DNA of 64,000 bases from Nitrospira sp. CR1.1. Lineage in GTDB: Bacteria; Nitrospirota; Nitrospiria; Nitrospirales; Nitrospiraceae. Under the pieces are notes generated by a model. It was given only the letters and a program-made list of their open reading frames with translations, was not told the DNA's origin and ran no database searches. A program made the position numbers and the translations under genes. The DNA lies in assembly GCA_014055465.1 (NCBI GenBank), contig WIAF01000006.1, positions 1 to 64,000 of the forward strand, written 5' to 3'. This document shows, one piece after another, positions 54,678 to 63,342 of this stretch; position 1 is the stretch's first letter, and every line of letters starts with the position of its first letter.

Positions 54678-55412
54678 TTACTGAGAATGACCCGGAAAAA
54701 CAACCATGGCTTCGCTTGGCACAACGAGCGTATCGCCGGCTCGCAGCTCTAGGTTTTGACCAATCCCTCCGCGAAGCACGATATCGTCGTAGCTGGACGT
54801 CAGGGTTTGCATCCCTGTTCCATTCTCCCCAAATCGAAATACCACCACCTGATTCCTGGCCGCAACCGGCGTAAAGCCTCCGGCGATGGTAATTCCCTGC
54901 AGCAATGTCGTCCTGCTCTTGAGGGGGTACTTGCCGGGTTTGACGACTTCCCCGAGCACGAAAATGCTATAACTATTCACCTCTTTCACGCTGATCGCTA
55001 CGACCGGATTCTGGACATATTCTCTGAGCTTACGAGTGATTTCATCAGCAAGCTGTGAGGGTGTTTTTCCCACCGCCACAACGTCGCGTATTACCGGCAT
55101 GGAAAACCGACCGTCAGGGCGGACCTGAACCGTTTTCGAAAGATCCTGGTTTCTCCACACAGTAATTTCCAGAACGTCCTCTGCCCCGATGGTAAACTCT
55201 TCGGAGACAATGTTCGAAAGTTTTTCTATCACTTGCGTCGGAGATGTGGCATTAACCACCTTATCGCCAAGCCCGGCGCCGCCCGACGAAGACGAGGCTT
55301 CTGCAACTTGAATCCCGGTCTTCACCGGCGCATTGGCCTTTGACTGTGCCAATGCAGTCCCGACTGAAAAAACCGCCGACAATCCTACCACTACGGCATA
55401 TAAGAAACGCAT
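54678..55412 (-). CDS. polysaccharide export protein, Wza-like, no lipobox
   Basis: A 244-residue paralogue of the gene at 54027. It begins with an ordinary signal peptide (MRFLYAVVVGLSAVFSVGTALA) with no cysteine near the cleavage site, then Poly_export (IGAEDVLEITVWRNQDLS, MPVIRDVVAVG) and SLBB (VLGEVVKPGKYPLK). GGAGGG before ATG 55412 fixes the start. Two diverged copies side by side may make a mixed pore or serve different glycans. Confidence 0.9.
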   Translation of the reverse strand: MRFLYAVVVGLSAVFSVGTALAQSKANAPVKTGIQVAEASSSSGGAGLGDKVVNATSPTQVIEKLSNIVSEEFTIGAEDVLEITVWRNQDLSKTVQVRPDGRFSMPVIRDVVAVGKTPSQLADEITRKLREYVQNPVVAISVKEVNSYSIFVLGEVVKPGKYPLKSRTTLLQGITIAGGFTPVAARNQVVVFRFGENGTGMQTLTSSYDDIVLRGGIGQNLELRAGDTLVVPSEAMVVFPGHSQ

Positions 55413-55488
55413 TGTAGCCCTCCGAACTTGAGCAGTTCCCTCATTGCAGGGCAAACAAGGGTGCGACAATCAACACCGTCTCCTCGCT

Positions 55489-55755
55489 TCATAAATCCCT
55501 CACCAAGGCTGTCCGAAGTGAAGCGTACTCGAGCGACAGCTCGGCAATTTGGCTTTTGAGCTGGCTGTTTTCAATCTCCAATGAACGAAGGTGATCCCTC
55601 AAAGGTTTTCTTTTATCCGCAAGTTTTGCCCGCCACCGATACAAAGTGGACCTCGACACTCCATGCTTTCTCGCGAAATCCTTCAGCGCATGCTCCGCAT
55701 TTATCTCAAGAACGACTGTCAGTATTTGATCTTGGGTAAATTGTGGTTTCGCCAT
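55489..55755 (-). CDS. orphan IS3-type transposase OrfA (helix-turn-helix)
   Basis: An 88-residue protein with an N-terminal helix-turn-helix (HALKDFARKHGVSRSTLYRW) and a leucine-zipper-like C-terminus (IENSQLKSQIAELSLEYASL), like OrfA of IS3-family elements. There is no OrfB, no inverted repeat pair and no target duplication visible. It lies between the antiterminator and the export genes, in the operon direction. It may be a domesticated HTH protein or the remains of an element. Confidence 0.7.
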   Translation of the reverse strand: MAKPQFTQDQILTVVLEINAEHALKDFARKHGVSRSTLYRWRAKLADKRKPLRDHLRSLEIENSQLKSQIAELSLEYASLRTALVRDL

Positions 55756-55820
55756 GGCGGCTTCCTAGATCTTCTTATCTTTCATCCAAGAAACTTGAAA
55801 AAGAAAGACGACTGGAGGGT

Positions 55821-56372
55821 TCATTGCACTGGGATCACTTCACGCATATCGATGTGGACGGTAGCAGCTTGCTGGATGAGGTGCACGCGAATGACGAGAC
55901 AATCGTGGCCTCCCTTTCTCAGCAACTGTCCTCGAAGCCCTGTCAGAGGACCTCGCACCACTTCCACCCAAGCCCCTTCGGTCAAGTAATCATGACGCTC
56001 TAAGGAACGTGCACTTTCCGCCAACTTCATGATTGCCTTCACCTCCTCGTCAGGAATGGGCTCCGGCCTGACCGAACCTACGATTCGAACAATGCCCGGC
56101 GTTTGAAGAATGGCATGACTGTTCATGAGTGAAAACCTGGCGAAACAGTAGCCGGAAAAGAGCGGGTTCTCTGTCCAGACTTTCCGGTCCGACCACTGGT
56201 TCAATGTCCTTGTCAAGGGGAGAAACGGTTCAACACCAATACCCGCCAGTCGGTCCCGCACCATTTTTTCATGCCGGGAACGTGTGCTGACGGCATACCA
56301 ATGAACGTCGGCGCAGGGCCCTTCAGACAGCGGCACTGTGACGCGAGAATCAAAAGTGGAGGCAGTTACCAT
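55821..56372 (-). CDS. NusG/RfaH/UpxY-like transcription antiterminator
   Basis: A 183-residue NusG paralogue. The NGN domain is seen in HWYAVSTRSRHEKMVRDRLAG and PLFSGYCFARFSLMN, and the KOW loop in GPLTGLRGQL. Such specialised NusG proteins bind RNA polymerase at a leader signal and allow reading through long capsule, O-antigen or exopolysaccharide operons. It lies at the very head of the leftward locus, as UpxY does. ATG 56372 has AGAGGGCGA upstream; longer frames upstream add unconserved residues. Confidence 0.88.
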   Translation of the reverse strand: MVTASTFDSRVTVPLSEGPCADVHWYAVSTRSRHEKMVRDRLAGIGVEPFLPLTRTLNQWSDRKVWTENPLFSGYCFARFSLMNSHAILQTPGIVRIVGSVRPEPIPDEEVKAIMKLAESARSLERHDYLTEGAWVEVVRGPLTGLRGQLLRKGGHDCLVIRVHLIQQAATVHIDMREVIPVQ

Positions 56373-56903
56373 AGCTTCGCCCTCTGAGTCCCATGAACGC
56401 GCACTTCTTTTAAACGCTTCTTTGTCCTGGCGCATCGGACATTGGTGCCGATGAGGAGTTCTGCTAGAGAATTTCCTGCCATACATTTGTGCTGTCAGAA
56501 CCGGCTTCACATGCTCAGGCAACAATGTGCAGAAAAATGCAACCATTGCTATCTCATTGATTTCTCCCCATGGTCGCGTATCAGACCAACGCACCCTAGG
56601 TATGAAACCAGCTCACATCCTAGTACTTTGACGTGCGCACACTATTGTACAGTCCAGGGCGCTCCGGTAAGGATGGCATGAAATCGGCGCAAAGTGAATA
56701 TGGGTAAGCCTTTGGGGGCAGTTGCGTGCTGGAATTTACCGATTGCCTGCCACCCGGTGGGTATGCGAATATGCGCCGTCGAAGGTGCCCGCAATCACGT
56801 ATTCAACCTAGCGGTCACTGCGTAACGTTTGCACTATGTTGTACGTATATAATTCTAGCCAGCTCGAGAGTCCACACAAAGTGCGAGCCGGTCAGGGGGT
56901 GTG
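56373..56903. promoter_or_regulatory. divergent regulatory region between antiterminator and LuxR genes
   Basis: About 530 bases with no coding sequence that I can support. It should hold promoters for both the leftward glycan locus and the rightward regulator. On the minus strand a weak -35/-10-like pair (TTACCG at 56665-56670, TACAAT at 56644-56649, spacer 15) lies some 270 bases before the antiterminator start. An 8-base palindrome gtgcgcac is at 56633-56640. The long 5' leader would suit a pause or RNA signal for the antiterminator, but none is recognised. Confidence 0.45.
56848..56853 (+). promoter_or_regulatory. putative -10 box of the LuxR-type regulator gene
   Basis: An exact TATAAT lies 50 bases before the ATG at 56904. 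Candidate -35 boxes (for example TTTGCA at 56828) are spaced only 14-15 bases, so only the -10 is convincing. Confidence 0.45.
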
Positions 56904-57611
56904 ATGAACGACAGCGGAGAAACAGTGGCCAAAACAGTGGTGGCAATTTTCAGCAGCAACTACCTCCTGCGTCTCGGTTTGCAGCGGATCGTTGAAGCAG
57001 AAACTTGGATCAAGCTCGTCGGCCAAACAGGTCACGGGGTAGACCTGAATGGGATCCTGGCTACTGAGTATCCGGATCTCGCTATTCTGGACACAGAGAA
57101 TGATCTGGGCATTCCAGACCTCGTGAGGAACATTCGGGCCGCCCGTCCTTCCATCAAGATCATTCTGTTGAGCGGATTGGATGATATCGAGCGCACCCGT
57201 CAAGCAGTCGCTTTCGGTATCGACGGGATTGTGCTCAAGGTACAGCCCGCTACGGTGCTCATTACCACGATCGCCCACCTCACCAAGCCGGAGGAGAACG
57301 TGGGTGTGAGTATCGAAAGACATGACGGTCGACAGAACCTACGCACCCCGATGGATCTTCCTACCCTGATTCCCCGCGAGTCCAACTTACCTAAACGTCT
57401 GGACGGACTCACGGACAGGGAGCAGGAGGTCGTACAGTTGGTGAGCGAAGGACTGTCCAACAAAGACATTGGGGATCGCCTGTGCATCTCAAGTATTACG
57501 GTCAGACATCACCTCACGAGTATTTTCGACAAACTCGGTGTCTCGAATCGCCAGAAATTGCTGATCCGGGCACACCAGAGCGGACTGATCCGACCGCCTG
57601 CCCTCGCATAA
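56904..57611 (+). CDS. LuxR/NarL-type response regulator with altered receiver
   Basis: A 235-residue two-domain regulator. The receiver has Asp63 (AILDTEND), Ser90 (ILLSG) and Lys112 (IVLK), but the acidic pair normally at the start (such as VDDH) is replaced by FSSN (Ser17, Ser18), so metal-assisted phosphorylation may be weak or absent. The C-terminal DNA-binding helix-turn-helix is standard: LTDREQEVVQLVSEGLSNK then VRHHLTSIFDKLGVSNR. It is transcribed away from the glycan locus and may control it. A GTG at 56901 is an alternative start. Confidence 0.88.
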   Translation: MNDSGETVAKTVVAIFSSNYLLRLGLQRIVEAETWIKLVGQTGHGVDLNGILATEYPDLAILDTENDLGIPDLVRNIRAARPSIKIILLSGLDDIERTRQAVAFGIDGIVLKVQPATVLITTIAHLTKPEENVGVSIERHDGRQNLRTPMDLPTLIPRESNLPKRLDGLTDREQEVVQLVSEGLSNKDIGDRLCISSITVRHHLTSIFDKLGVSNRQKLLIRAHQSGLIRPPALA

Positions 57612-57839
57612 GGGGAGGCGTCGGTCGGCCAGGAGCAGAGCGAAATCCCGGTTCCCCCTGAACGATGGCGAATAACCAACAAGCCCAGGCCTGGGGCGAC
57701 ATCGCAACTTCCTCGAACACCTCACCGTTCGCATAATCTGCCTGGAACAAGACAGGCAGAATGGAACCGTCTTCAGCGGTGAGCCATTCCAGGACACTCC
57801 TGCTCGACCGTAACGCCCTTCGCTGACCTCATGAACAAC

Positions 57840-57875
57840 AAAAAAAGCGTCCAAGCCTTGAATCGAGAGGGACGC
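57840..57875 (-). terminator. rho-independent terminator after tRNA-Gly
   Basis: On the minus strand a 6-bp stem (57875-57870 with 57852-57847) is followed at once by seven T residues and a further T-rich stretch. The loop is long (17 bases). It closes the leftward tyrS-tRNA-Gly unit. Confidence 0.6.
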
Positions 57876-57896
57876 ATCTAGGCTAAGAAGGATGTG

Positions 57897-57971
57897 TGGA
57901 GCGGGCGATGGGATTTGAACCCACGACAACTTGCTTGGGAAGCAAGGACTCTACCACTGAGCTACGCCCGC
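57897..57971 (-). tRNA. tRNA-Gly (anticodon CCC)
   Basis: The minus strand folds into a standard cloverleaf. The acceptor stem is GCGGGCG paired with CGCCCGC, the D arm has AGCTCAGTGGTAGAG, the anticodon loop is TTCCCAA, and the T arm has GGGTTCAAATCCC. Discriminator T and an encoded CCA end at 57897. It decodes GGG codons. It lies 69 bases after tyrS on the same strand. Confidence 0.95.
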
Positions 57972-58040
57972 CCCTGGCTGAAGAGAATTCGAATCCTACG
58001 CCGGCGACGAAGCGAAGTCAAGGCAACCGAGGCCACCTGC

Positions 58041-59258
58041 TCAATCCTTGTACTCGGCCACCGCAAACTTCCGCCGACCGACACGCAATCGAAGCAGATG
58101 ACCAACCGCCAGCGGCACCACGGCATTCGCATCGGTCATCTTTTGTTCATTGAGCTCCACCCCGCCCTGCACAATCAACCGGCGGGCTTCGCTCTTGCTG
58201 GGAACTAGCCCGGTCCTGGCGATCAGATCGACAAGGCCGATCGAGGGCACTTTCACATCCTTCACGTCGGATGGCGTCAGGACGACGCGCGCGTCCGGCT
58301 CTTCCGGAAACTCCCGCGCCTGAAATTTATGCTGGAAGGCGGCTCGCGCTTCACGACCGGCCTCAGCCCCATGATACCGGGCAACGATCTGCTCAGCCAG
58401 ACCCTGCTTTGCGTCCATGGGATGCGCGGCCTTCACACAGGTCAAATCCTCGGTGGTCAGCAGCTCGTAGTACCGGTGCATGAGCGTGTCGCTAATCGAC
58501 ATGAGTTTGCCGAACATGTCGGCCGGCTGATCTTCCAGCGCGATGTAGTTGCCGAAACTCTTACTCATCTTCCGGACGCCGTCGGTGCCCTCCAGCAGCG
58601 GCATGGTGATGACTGCCTGCGCCTCCTGCCCGTAATCCCGCTGCAAGTCTCGTCCCATCAGGAGATTGAACTTTTGATCGGTTCCACCCAATTCGATATC
58701 GGCTTTCAGCGCAACGGAATCGTAGCCTTGGATCAAGGGATACATGAACTCATGGATGCTGATCGGCGTCCCTTCCGTGTACCGCTTATGGAAATCTTCC
58801 CGCTCTAGCATGCGCGCCACGGTATAGCGGGCGCTTAACTCGATCAGCCCGTCGGCGGTCATCGTGCTCATCCAGCGGCTGTTGAACTCCACCTGCGTCT
58901 TCGCAGGATCGAGAATTTTAAAGATCTGGCGCTCATACGTTTTGGCATTTTCGAGCACCTTTTCCTTCGATAACGCCACACGTGTTTCGGATCGCCCGGT
59001 CGGATCGCCGATCATGCCTGTGAAATCACCGATGAGAAAGATCACCTGATGCCCGAGGTCTTGAAAGTGTTTGAGCTTATGAATCAAGACCGTATGGCCC
59101 AGGTGAAGATCTGGCGCGGTGGGGTCGAACCCCGCCTTGACGCGAAGGGGGCGGTTTTCCTTGATTGACCGAGCCAGCTTCGATTCCAGTTCGCTCCGCT
59201 GAATAACCTCAACAATCCCTCGAAGTATGAGATCCAGCTGTTGCCCTAACGGTGTCAC
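58041..59258 (-). CDS. tyrS: tyrosyl-tRNA synthetase
   Basis: A 405-residue class I aminoacyl-tRNA synthetase of the TyrRS group. The HIGH motif is HLGHT (52-56), the KMSKS motif is intact (230-234) and an S4-like RNA-binding domain fills the C-terminus (about residues 345-405). It starts at a GTG (59258) preceded by AAAGGAAC, overlapping the stop of the HhH protein (GTGA). Confidence 0.96.
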   Translation of the reverse strand: MTPLGQQLDLILRGIVEVIQRSELESKLARSIKENRPLRVKAGFDPTAPDLHLGHTVLIHKLKHFQDLGHQVIFLIGDFTGMIGDPTGRSETRVALSKEKVLENAKTYERQIFKILDPAKTQVEFNSRWMSTMTADGLIELSARYTVARMLEREDFHKRYTEGTPISIHEFMYPLIQGYDSVALKADIELGGTDQKFNLLMGRDLQRDYGQEAQAVITMPLLEGTDGVRKMSKSFGNYIALEDQPADMFGKLMSISDTLMHRYYELLTTEDLTCVKAAHPMDAKQGLAEQIVARYHGAEAGREARAAFQHKFQAREFPEEPDARVVLTPSDVKDVKVPSIGLVDLIARTGLVPSKSEARRLIVQGGVELNEQKMTDANAVVPLAVGHLLRLRVGRRKFAVAEYKD

Positions 59259-59797
59259 AAAGTTCCTTTGTGTCGTGCTAATGATTTGGTATTGGTGACG
59301 AGGACGTGCGGACGCAGACGGTCAAACTTCTTCCGGCCAATGCCTTTCACCTGCCGCAAGTCGTCAACGGAATGAAACGGGCCTTTCTCGTCGCGATGCT
59401 CAATCACCCGCTGCGCCAATTTCGGGCCGATGCCGGGCAACGCCTCCAAATCAGAACGGGTGGCCTGATTCAGATCAACCTGTCGAACACCCGCTTGACC
59501 GGTAGAAGAAGGGTCAAGCAAGGCCTTCTCCAATGGCTTCGAGGATTCAGGCTCTTCACTCGGCATCGCCACCGGTCGATGCGGTCGCATACCCGTCTGA
59601 TTTGCACTGGGCAGGGCGGGCTTCGTCGTGGGGATATCCTGCGGTTGAGGCGAGGAACCGGTTGCCACGGGACGTTTTGCGAGCAGTTGCGGTTGCCCCG
59701 GCATCACCTTCGTCACGGGAGTGACCGAGGCAATCCACATCAACGATCCCAGGGTCACGGCCAGCATCGAGACTTTGATGAGCAGTGATTGCATCAT
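59255..59797 (-). CDS. ComEA-like helix-hairpin-helix protein
   Basis: A 180-residue protein with an N-terminal hydrophobic anchor (residues 4-26), a Pro-rich linker, and at the C-terminus two helix-hairpin-helix motifs ([19 protein letters not shown], then [15 protein letters not shown]). This is the ComEA arrangement, used for DNA binding in natural transformation, though many such proteins have other roles. The ATG at 59797 overlaps the lpdA stop. Longer open frame upstream is the shadow of lpdA. Confidence 0.82.
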   Translation of the reverse strand: MMQSLLIKVSMLAVTLGSLMWIASVTPVTKVMPGQPQLLAKRPVATGSSPQPQDIPTTKPALPSANQTGMRPHRPVAMPSEEPESSKPLEKALLDPSSTGQAGVRQVDLNQATRSDLEALPGIGPKLAQRVIEHRDEKGPFHSVDDLRQVKGIGRKKFDRLRPHVLVTNTKSLARHKGTL

Positions 59798-61221
59798 GAC
59801 GCCGCCGGTTTTCGCGCGAGATGGATCGCCTGGCCGTGCACATCCTCCATGGCCTCCATAAGTCCCTCCGCCAGAGTCGGGTGCGCGTGAATCATTTCGG
59901 CCGTGCGCGAAACAGTTGCCCCAAGATGCATCGCCAGTGCGGCTTCGTGAATCAAATCGGTCGCATGGGCGCCGAGGATATGGACGCCGAGAATCCGGTC
60001 GCTCTCCGTATCCACCACCACCTTGAGCAATCCTTGAATATCCCCCGTCGCCTGAGCCTTCCCCACTCCACCGTAGCGAAAACGTCCAACTCTCACGCCC
60101 GCTTGCGGATCCTTGCCGGCTCCAACGCAACGATCACGCGCCTGCTGTTCAGTCAATCCCACTCGTCCGATTTCAGGCAACGTAAAGATGCCCGTCGGGA
60201 TGACATCGTAATCAATCGCGCGCGGGTGGCCCATGAAATTCTCCACCGCCACCTTGCCTTGTTGCGAGGCGACATGCGCTAACATCGCCCTGCCAACGAC
60301 ATCGCCGATCGCATAGACCCCGGGAACATTCGTTTCCATGCGTTCATTGACGACAATCTCGCCGCGAGACCCGACCTGTACCCCGATTTTCTCCAAGCCA
60401 ATTCCACGCGAATTGAACCCTCTCCCCACCGAGACCAACACCTGCTCCACGTTCAACGAGAGTCCGTCTCGAAAATGGGCGGTCACCGTGTCCGGCTGCC
60501 GGACAATCTGGTCGACCGTGACGCCGGTGCGAATGTCCACTCCTCGCTTCTTCAACTCCCGCTCCATCACCTGGCTGATCTCTTCGTCCTCCAGCGGCAG
60601 GATTCGCGGAACCAGTTCGACCAGCGTCACCTGAGTCCCCAGCCCGCTATACAGCGAGGCAAACTCACAGCCTTCCACACCACCACCGATGATCAGGAGG
60701 CTGGCAGGGATTCGGGCGAGCTCCAGCGCCTGCTTGCTGGTCATGATCTGGGTCCCGTCGATGGGAAACAGCGGCAGATTCGGCCAGGACGAGCCGGTAG
60801 CAACGATGACTCCGTCGGCCGCCACCTGTATGGTTGTTCCATCAGGCTTGGTCACGCGAATGGTACGGGCATCCACCAATTCACCGGTGCCCTCGACATG
60901 CTCGATGTTCCAGGTCTTGAACAGGGTGGCAATGCCCTTCACCAGAGTGGAGACCACCTTATTTTTTCGGGCCACCATAACGGCAGGGTCGTAGGAGACG
61001 GGACCGTTGAGCAGCAGCCCGAAGTCTTTGGCTTTTTTGGCCTTGTCGCCCAATTCGACCACCGACAACAACGCCTTGCTCGGAATGCAGCCCCAGTTGA
61101 GGCACACGCCACCCAGCGCCTGGTTCTCGACCACCGTCACGCGCGCGCCCAGCTGAGCGGCGCGAATCGCCGCCACATACCCTCCGGGACCGGCGCCAAG
61201 AATTGCGAGATGCTTCGACAT
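59794..61221 (-). CDS. lpdA: dihydrolipoyl dehydrogenase
   Basis: A 475-residue flavin disulfide reductase. It has the FAD loop GAGPGGYVAAIRAAQLG, the redox disulfide CLNWGC (Cys40, Cys45), the NAD loop LLIIGGGVEGCEFA and the C-terminal His of HAHPTLAEG. It reoxidises the lipoyl arm of the glycine cleavage H protein or of 2-oxoacid dehydrogenases. gcvH lies 86 bases upstream on the same strand. Confidence 0.95.
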   Translation of the reverse strand: MSKHLAILGAGPGGYVAAIRAAQLGARVTVVENQALGGVCLNWGCIPSKALLSVVELGDKAKKAKDFGLLLNGPVSYDPAVMVARKNKVVSTLVKGIATLFKTWNIEHVEGTGELVDARTIRVTKPDGTTIQVAADGVIVATGSSWPNLPLFPIDGTQIMTSKQALELARIPASLLIIGGGVEGCEFASLYSGLGTQVTLVELVPRILPLEDEEISQVMERELKKRGVDIRTGVTVDQIVRQPDTVTAHFRDGLSLNVEQVLVSVGRGFNSRGIGLEKIGVQVGSRGEIVVNERMETNVPGVYAIGDVVGRAMLAHVASQQGKVAVENFMGHPRAIDYDVIPTGIFTLPEIGRVGLTEQQARDRCVGAGKDPQAGVRVGRFRYGGVGKAQATGDIQGLLKVVVDTESDRILGVHILGAHATDLIHEAALAMHLGATVSRTAEMIHAHPTLAEGLMEAMEDVHGQAIHLARKPAAS

Positions 61222-61307
61222 AAAAATGGCTCAGTGAACGAATGCGGATTGAATCACAGGTTGCACGCCATCATGCGTCGCCGATTTAATGGTGTACGGA
61301 TGCCGGC

Positions 61308-61694
61308 TTAGTGCTGTTGCTTGCTCAAAAATTCTTCGTACTGCGCGGCCGTCATGAGCTTGTCCACTTCAGCGGAAGTCGTGAGCTCGATCACCGCCAT
61401 CCACCCTTTGCCATAAGGATCGGCATTGACGGCCTCGGGATGGTCCTTGAGATCGGCGTTGATCTTCACAATGGTCCCGCTGACCGGCGTATAAATGGTG
61501 GACGTGGTTTTGGTCGACTCCACCTCGCCGATCTGCTGACCGGCAGTCACCTTGGCGCCCACCTTGGGAAGATCGATGAACACGATATCTCCCAGCGCAT
61601 CCTGTGCGAAATGGCTGATGCCGATCGTCGCCTGCTGTCCTTCAGCGCGGACCCATTCGTGTTCCTGGTGGTAACGGAGATTGGACGGTATCAT
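61308..61694 (-). CDS. gcvH: glycine cleavage system H protein
   Basis: A 128-residue lipoyl carrier. The lipoylation site is Lys62 in VESTKTTSTIYTP, with the family's NADPYGKGWM near the C-terminus. It shuttles the aminomethyl group between the P and T proteins; it can also serve in lipoate transfer. GAGGAG precedes the ATG. The other gcv genes are not in this window. Confidence 0.95.
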   Translation of the reverse strand: MIPSNLRYHQEHEWVRAEGQQATIGISHFAQDALGDIVFIDLPKVGAKVTAGQQIGEVESTKTTSTIYTPVSGTIVKINADLKDHPEAVNADPYGKGWMAVIELTTSAEVDKLMTAAQYEEFLSKQQH

Positions 61695-61709
61695 GGGACT
61701 CCTCGTGGC

Positions 61710-61728
61710 GGCCGCCTTCCCGGCGGCC
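61710..61728. other. 7-bp GC hairpin before the gcvH ribosome binding site
   Basis: The arms 61710-61716 and 61722-61728 pair exactly around a five-base loop. It lies 15 bases upstream of the gcvH start on its mRNA. No T-run follows, so it is not a clear terminator; a leader or REP-like element is possible. Confidence 0.4.
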
Positions 61729-61790
61729 TACGTGAATAAAACGCGCTCCAGACACAAGTGGCGCGATCGTAAAAGCTGCGAAAATCTTTG

Positions 61791-63335
61791 TCAAGGAATC
61801 GCTGCCGGCGCGTCCGGCACAAACACCAGATGGCGAATGTCCGGCGTCCGCAATTCATCCGCCTGCTGAGCCAGCCCCGTAAACATGCCGGCGCCGTGCT
61901 CGGCCGGCGGCCGCAGTAACACCCAGCCTTGCGGAAGGGTTTGCGGCTCCCCTTTCTCGGATTGAATCACCTCGCGGCTCCACCCCTTGAACGCCCCGCC
62001 GAATGTCCGCACATCCGACGCCTCCCGGGACGGCCCTCCCAACAATAAATCAAATCCCCGGCGGCGCGCCTCAGCGGCATCTTCTCCATAGTTCACCAAG
62101 GCCGACGTCGGATTCGACAACGCCTCCGGATGAATCTCCAGCACCATGCGCAACCGCGGCACCGCTTTCTGCAAATATTTCTTGAGGCGCGCCAGCACAT
62201 CAAGTTCCTGGCGAGCCTTCCAGCCAACCCATCGCCACAGCGTTTTGTCGGAGGCCAGCGCGCCCGCATCCTGACGCACACTCATCCGCTCACGGAGCGC
62301 CTGCGCCACTTCGGCTGACGGCTGGCGCACTTGCGCTTCAAACTGGCGTAACACGCCGTCACTCACCTCATAGGCGAAACTGTTCTCTGCCCGCGCGCGA
62401 AACACCATCCCATCGACCCCGCTCCTCAGGAGATCGGCCAACAGGTGAGCCAGTTCCTGCTGGACCGGCGGGGCGAGCAGATCGAACTGCGTCCAGGGAT
62501 GAACCTTGCGCCTGGTGGGATCATACAGCATCATCCTGGATGCTTGACGGTGATCGGAAAGCGGGGCATGAAACAAATCCATCACGGCAAACACGGAAAT
62601 GCCCAGTTCATGCGCCTGCGGCACCATGACGTTGAACCAATCAGTCATCACGGGCCCCTGGGAGGTCGAAAACAAGGCGCCCGCAGGTAACTTCGGCAGG
62701 GGGCTGCTGGGGGGAGGACCGGTCGGCACAGGCGCCCTGGTAAACGACGACTCCAAACTGGCATCCATGAGAATTGCGCTGACGCCCTGGGCGCTCAGTT
62801 GACGCACCCAGGACTCCACTTGAGCCATGGGGGGCAAATTGCTGAACGACACATAGAGCGCGGTATGACCGGATCTGGCGCCGGCCGGCACGGCCGATTG
62901 ATTCCGCAAGGCCTCGATACGATGCAGCGCCCGTTCAGCATAGACACTCTGTGTCGAGACCGGGACGCCTTCCGGACCGGCCAAGATCCGGTACTCTTTC
63001 AACGCTCCTGCCGCTTCACCCATCTGTTCATACGACTGTCCCAATTCCCAATGGGCTTCATTCGCGCGCCGGGATTTCGGATAGGTCGTCAGATACCGTT
63101 CATAGAGATGAATCGCAGCGGAATAGCGTCCGTCGGAAAAGGCCGTCGAGGCCTGGTACCACAGACGCGTCTCGGCCTCGATTCCGGGATTTTCGATGGG
63201 CTGGGCAACTGGAACAACGGGCGGCTTGGTGCAACCGGCACCAAGTGCGATCAGCAGCATCACCAACGAAAGGGATGCCCGACGGCCAGGAAACGGCCGT
63301 CGGGCTTGCGAGACCTGGGGAAAGTCTGCGCTCAA
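61791..63335 (-). CDS. TPR-containing lipoprotein with PgaB-like C-terminal domain
   Basis: About 514 residues from a TTG at 63335; an ATG at 63260 gives 489. Either way the lipobox LGAGC follows a hydrophobic stretch preceded by arginines. After it comes one or two TPR units (WYQASTAFSDGRYSAAIHLYERYL in two pieces, then AHWELGQSYEQMGE). The rest, from about residue 150, resembles the glycoside-hydrolase-like C-terminal domain of PgaB (ALYVSFSNLP, GISVFAVMDLFHAP, DGMVFRARAE). It may act on a surface glycan. Assignment of the second half is tentative. Confidence 0.6.
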   Translation of the reverse strand: MSADFPQVSQARRPFPGRRASLSLVMLLIALGAGCTKPPVVPVAQPIENPGIEAETRLWYQASTAFSDGRYSAAIHLYERYLTTYPKSRRANEAHWELGQSYEQMGEAAGALKEYRILAGPEGVPVSTQSVYAERALHRIEALRNQSAVPAGARSGHTALYVSFSNLPPMAQVESWVRQLSAQGVSAILMDASLESSFTRAPVPTGPPPSSPLPKLPAGALFSTSQGPVMTDWFNVMVPQAHELGISVFAVMDLFHAPLSDHRQASRMMLYDPTRRKVHPWTQFDLLAPPVQQELAHLLADLLRSGVDGMVFRARAENSFAYEVSDGVLRQFEAQVRQPSAEVAQALRERMSVRQDAGALASDKTLWRWVGWKARQELDVLARLKKYLQKAVPRLRMVLEIHPEALSNPTSALVNYGEDAAEARRRGFDLLLGGPSREASDVRTFGGAFKGWSREVIQSEKGEPQTLPQGWVLLRPPAEHGAGMFTGLAQQADELRTPDIRHLVFVPDAPAAIP

Positions 63336-63342
63336 TGTGCGC

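Noticed and set aside
56634-56653. Rightward promoter from TTGACG at 56628
   Set aside because: No -10-like hexamer at suitable spacing; the closest (TACAGT) is only 14 bases away.
57489-57929. Leftward open frame over the regulator tail and tRNA-Gly
   Set aside because: Its N-terminus is translated tRNA sequence; no ribosome binding site and no recognisable protein.
57840-57971. Attachment site duplicates for an integrative element at tRNA-Gly
   Set aside because: No second copy of the tRNA 3' end and no integrase gene were seen in the window.
59797-60130. N-terminal extension of the ComEA-like protein
   Set aside because: The added stretch is the out-of-frame shadow of lpdA, and the hydrophobic anchor begins right after the ATG at 59797.
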